Source: Rhizobium sp. Q54 (GTDB lineage: Bacteria; Bacteroidota; Bacteroidia; Flavobacteriales; Flavobacteriaceae). Taken from it: a stretch of DNA of 7,702 bases. Where the stretch lies: positions 1 through 7,702 of the forward strand of contig CALPLL020000081.1 in the NCBI GenBank assembly GCA_943324395.2, written 5' to 3'. Numbering within the stretch: the stretch's first letter is position 1; every line of letters starts with the position of its first letter. The notes beneath the pieces are model-generated. The model was not told where the DNA came from. It saw only the letters and a program-made list of their open reading frames with translations, and made no database searches. Shown piece by piece: positions 5,327 through 7,702 of this stretch. Made by a program: the position numbers and the translations under genes.

Positions 5327-7507
5327 ATGAAAACAAAAATAGTGGTTTTAATGGTTTCGTTATTTTCAATGCAAATAATTGCACAAATTGAACAAGATTC
5401 AATTAACCAATTAAAAAGTGTTGTCGTTAATGCACGAGCCAAAACCTTAAGAGAACTGAGTGAATTTAAGCGCCACGGTCAATTCACGGAGTTATTGTCC
5501 TCGCAAGAATTGAATAGAAATAACCCTGCGTTTTTAGAACAAAGTCTCGGAGTTATGGCTGGTGTTCAAGTAGATAAAAGAACGCAAGTGGGAGGACAAC
5601 GAATTGTAATTAGAGGATATGGAAACGATCAAAAGTTCAATAACTGGGGAATAAAAGCTTATTTTAACCAAATTCCATTAACTAATGCTGAAGGAGTTAC
5701 AATATTAGATGATGTTGATTTTTCTGTAGTCGATAATATTGAAGTAGTAAAAGGACCAGCTTCTACAATGTATGGAGCAGGAGTAGGAGGAGTTGTACGT
5801 TTTTATCTTAAAAATTCCGACGACAAGGGAATCTCTTTGACTCAAAATACAACTACAGGTTCATTTAATTTGATTCAAACCAATACTCGTTTGGATTATG
5901 TTACCGATAACGCTTCAATGTTTGTTAATTTCGGCCACTTACAATCGGATGGTTATCGTCCAAATGGCGAAAGTTTAAAGAATTTTATTACCTATAAAGG
6001 AGATTTTAAATTCACAGATAAGCAATCGGTTTCGGTATTTTTGAGTCATAATTATTCTCATGAAGGAATTTCAGGCCAAATACCGTATTCTTATTATTAT
6101 GCCAATAATGATCCTGGTAACGATGCTTATATTCGAAAAAATTCCCATTTAGATATGCAATCCACTCGATTTGGAGTTTCAAGTAATTTCAAATTCAGCA
6201 GTACATTTAAAAACTCTACGGTACTTTTTTATTCGGGTACAGATTCTGAAAGAGTGGTTGCGGGTGCATACGAACAATTTAGTTCCCCAAATTACGGTAT
6301 TCGATCAGTTTTTACTAAATCAAATGATATTTCAAATGTGATTGAAAATGTATTGGATTTTGGAACAGAAATTCAACAATGTAAATCTTTAATTTCAAAT
6401 TTCAGATTTACGGGTGATTTAAATAACCCATTAACTGTTTCACCAATAGCGGCTGGGAATTATTATAAATATACTACCAATCAGCAATCTGTTTTTATTC
6501 ATGATCGAATCAATTTCAAAAAGTATGATTTTTCAGTAATCGTGGGTTTAAGTGCCAATCATATAGATTACGACCGTATTGATTTATTAGCTTTGCCTGG
6601 TTTAATCGTTGGAAATACCAAAAATACTTCTTTTAGTAAATCGTTTCAAACATCCTATAATCCTCATATTGCGATTCAAAAAACATTCAAAGATCAAATT
6701 ATAAATGTTTCATATAGTGAAGGATACAATGCACCAACGGCATCAACGTCTTACATCAGTGCTTTAAATAAAGCAAATGATGACTTGGTTCCAGAAAAAG
6801 CCAAGATGATTGAAGTTTCTGCACAAGGATTGTTATTTAATACTCGTTTTGATTATCAAGTGTCTCTTTTTAATATGAATATCAACAATAAATTGACTCA
6901 ATTAAGTGCTGCTAATCCTGTCGGTGGAAGTTATACCTACACTGCCAACACTGGTAATCAATTGAATAAAGGATTGGAAGCAAGTATTGGATATGTTTGT
7001 GATGTTAAATCAAATCCAATTCTTTCAAAAGTGACCTCATTTGTGAATTTCTCTTATTATGATTTCAAATACACTGATTTTTCAACAAGAGTTAATGGAG
7101 TTTTAACTGATTTTTCTAATAAATCGGTTGTTGGAGTTCCAAAACAGAAATATTCTTTAGGATTGGATTTTCAATCTCCAAAAGGAATTTACCTAAACTC
7201 AACTTTTAATTATTTGAGTGAAGTGTTTTCTGATTTTGCTAATACAAATACCGTTAATGGTTTCGGATTATTAAACGCCAAATTGGGTTATAAAATAGCT
7301 TCTAAAAACAAAAAATTAAGTTTAGATTTATTCGTAGCAGGAAATAATTTAACCAATCAAACCAATTATACCTTCTTATTTTTAGGAGGTAATATTAATG
7401 ATTTTGATGCTGGAAATGGATTTCCCTCTGATATGGCTGCCGACGTAAATCCAGGGTCTAGCAAAGCTTACTTTTGGAATGGAATCAATATAAAATATCA
7501 CTTTTAA
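5327..7507 (+). CDS. TonB-dependent outer-membrane receptor
   Basis: This 726-residue outer-membrane active transporter is powered by TonB-ExbB-ExbD. Residues 1-19 are a signal peptide ending IIA before Q20. A TonB-box-like LKSVVVNAR follows at 29-37. The plug domain covers about 45-160 and shows GGQRIVIRGYG at 89-99 and the plug-closing motif EVVKGPASTMYGAGVGGV at 139-156. The remainder is a 22-strand-type beta barrel rich in alternating aromatic residues, ending in YHF with the terminal phenylalanine expected for outer-membrane assembly. It lacks the N-terminal carboxypeptidase-like domain of SusC-type receptors, and no SusD partner is adjacent. A siderophore, metal or cofactor substrate is thus more likely than a glycan, but the ligand cannot be named. 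The gene lies 33 nt after priA with no clear promoter of its own. An ATG at 5317 is out of frame, so 5327 is the start. A hairpin terminator follows. Confidence 0.95.
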   Translation: MKTKIVVLMVSLFSMQIIAQIEQDSINQLKSVVVNARAKTLRELSEFKRHGQFTELLSSQELNRNNPAFLEQSLGVMAGVQVDKRTQVGGQRIVIRGYGNDQKFNNWGIKAYFNQIPLTNAEGVTILDDVDFSVVDNIEVVKGPASTMYGAGVGGVVRFYLKNSDDKGISLTQNTTTGSFNLIQTNTRLDYVTDNASMFVNFGHLQSDGYRPNGESLKNFITYKGDFKFTDKQSVSVFLSHNYSHEGISGQIPYSYYYANNDPGNDAYIRKNSHLDMQSTRFGVSSNFKFSSTFKNSTVLFYSGTDSERVVAGAYEQFSSPNYGIRSVFTKSNDISNVIENVLDFGTEIQQCKSLISNFRFTGDLNNPLTVSPIAAGNYYKYTTNQQSVFIHDRINFKKYDFSVIVGLSANHIDYDRIDLLALPGLIVGNTKNTSFSKSFQTSYNPHIAIQKTFKDQIINVSYSEGYNAPTASTSYISALNKANDDLVPEKAKMIEVSAQGLLFNTRFDYQVSLFNMNINNKLTQLSAANPVGGSYTYTANTGNQLNKGLEASIGYVCDVKSNPILSKVTSFVNFSYYDFKYTDFSTRVNGVLTDFSNKSVVGVPKQKYSLGLDFQSPKGIYLNSTFNYLSEVFSDFANTNTVNGFGLLNAKLGYKIASKNKKLSLDLFVAGNNLTNQTNYTFLFLGGNINDFDAGNGFPSDMAADVNPGSSKAYFWNGINIKYHF

Positions 7508-7517
7508 TAGGTGAAAT

Positions 7518-7558
7518 AGGCTAGCAAACCCTTATTTTATTGGTTTGTTAGCTTCTTT
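7518..7558 (+). terminator. Intrinsic terminator after the TonB-dependent receptor gene
   Basis: GCTAGCAAACC (7520-7530) pairs with GGTTTGTTAGC (7542-7552) as an 11-bp stem with one G-U pair. The loop is 11 nt and the U-rich tail TTCTTT (7553-7558) follows. It starts 10 nt after the receptor stop codon and separates that gene from rpsF. Confidence 0.8.
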
Positions 7559-7579
7559 AAAGAAATTTCGGTTGTTTGT

Positions 7580-7609
7580 TTGCCAATTCAAAAATATAAG
7601 CTACTTTTG
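7580..7609 (+). promoter_or_regulatory. Bacteroidota-type promoter for rpsF
   Basis: TTG at 7580-7582 is followed after 19 nt by TACTTTTG at 7602-7609, an exact match to TTG-N(17-23)-TAnnTTTG. Transcription should begin near 7614-7617, giving an A/T-rich leader of about 22-25 nt before the ATG at 7639. Confidence 0.85.
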
Positions 7610-7638
7610 CATCCAATTTAACAATAAAATATATTTTT

Positions 7639-7702
7639 ATGAATCATTATGAAACTGTTTTCATTTTAAATCCCGTTTTATCTGAAGTTCAGGTAAAGGA
7701 AA
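7639..7702 (+). CDS. rpsF: 30S ribosomal protein S6 (N-terminal fragment, cut by window end)
   Basis: The first 21 codons read MNHYETVFILNPVLSEVQVKE, the characteristic N-terminus of ribosomal protein S6 in Flavobacteriaceae. This includes the NHYETVFILNP first beta strand. S6 binds 16S rRNA in the platform of the small subunit together with S18. The gene continues beyond the window, and in this group it is normally followed by rpsR and rplI. It has its own promoter 29 bp upstream and is insulated from the receptor gene by the hairpin terminator. The AT-rich leader shows no Shine-Dalgarno sequence. Confidence 0.95.
   Translation, partial: MNHYETVFILNPVLSEVQVKE

Noticed and set aside
7610..7638. 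S6:S18 autoregulatory RNA motif in the rpsF leader
   Set aside because: The predicted leader is only about 22-25 nt, AT-rich, and shows no hairpin or conserved CCG-containing motif.

Overview
The window looks like a chromosomal segment of a member of the Bacteroidota, most likely a Flavobacterium or close relative. The DNA is AT-rich. Start codons lack Shine-Dalgarno sequences. Three intergenic regions carry the Bacteroidota-type promoter (TTG, 19-21 nt, TAnnTTTG). The protein families (a 817-residue PriA, a DUF2147 lipocalin-like secreted protein, a TonB-dependent receptor, an S6 beginning MNHYETVFILNP) all fit that group. No phage, CRISPR, toxin-antitoxin or transposase gene is present.

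Layout. Positions 1-161 (minus strand) hold two tandem tRNA-Lys(UUU) genes. The promoter-distal copy is cut by the window edge. They are read from a well-formed promoter at 187-217, and a perfect 10-bp inverted repeat flanks the complete copy. At 290-808 (plus) lies shikimate kinase aroK. It converges, with a 9-bp overlap of the 3' ends, on a PyrR-like phosphoribosyltransferase at 800-1297 (minus), whose promoter sits almost on top of its start codon. Across a 110-bp divergent gap lies a YihY/BrkB-family membrane protein (1408-2316, plus).

An 89-bp gap after it contains a GC-rich imperfect palindrome (2330-2390) that stands out from the AT-rich background and resembles a dispersed flavobacterial REP-like repeat. 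Next comes a plus-strand cluster: a secreted DUF2147 protein (2406-2834), priA only 5 nt downstream (2840-5293), and a TonB-dependent outer-membrane receptor 33 nt further on (5327-7507). A hairpin terminator (7518-7558) closes the cluster. A strong-looking promoter (7580-7609) then starts rpsF (7639 to the window end), presumably the first gene of the rpsF-rpsR-rplI ribosomal operon.

The genes are mostly housekeeping: tRNA supply, aromatic amino acid synthesis, nucleotide-related metabolism, replication restart, outer-membrane uptake and translation. They do not form one visible pathway. I see no novel multi-gene system. The items most worth a second look are the structured repeat at 2330-2390, the tRNA leader/spacer inverted repeat, the near-leaderless phosphoribosyltransferase with altered PyrR motifs, and the pairing of DUF2147 with priA.
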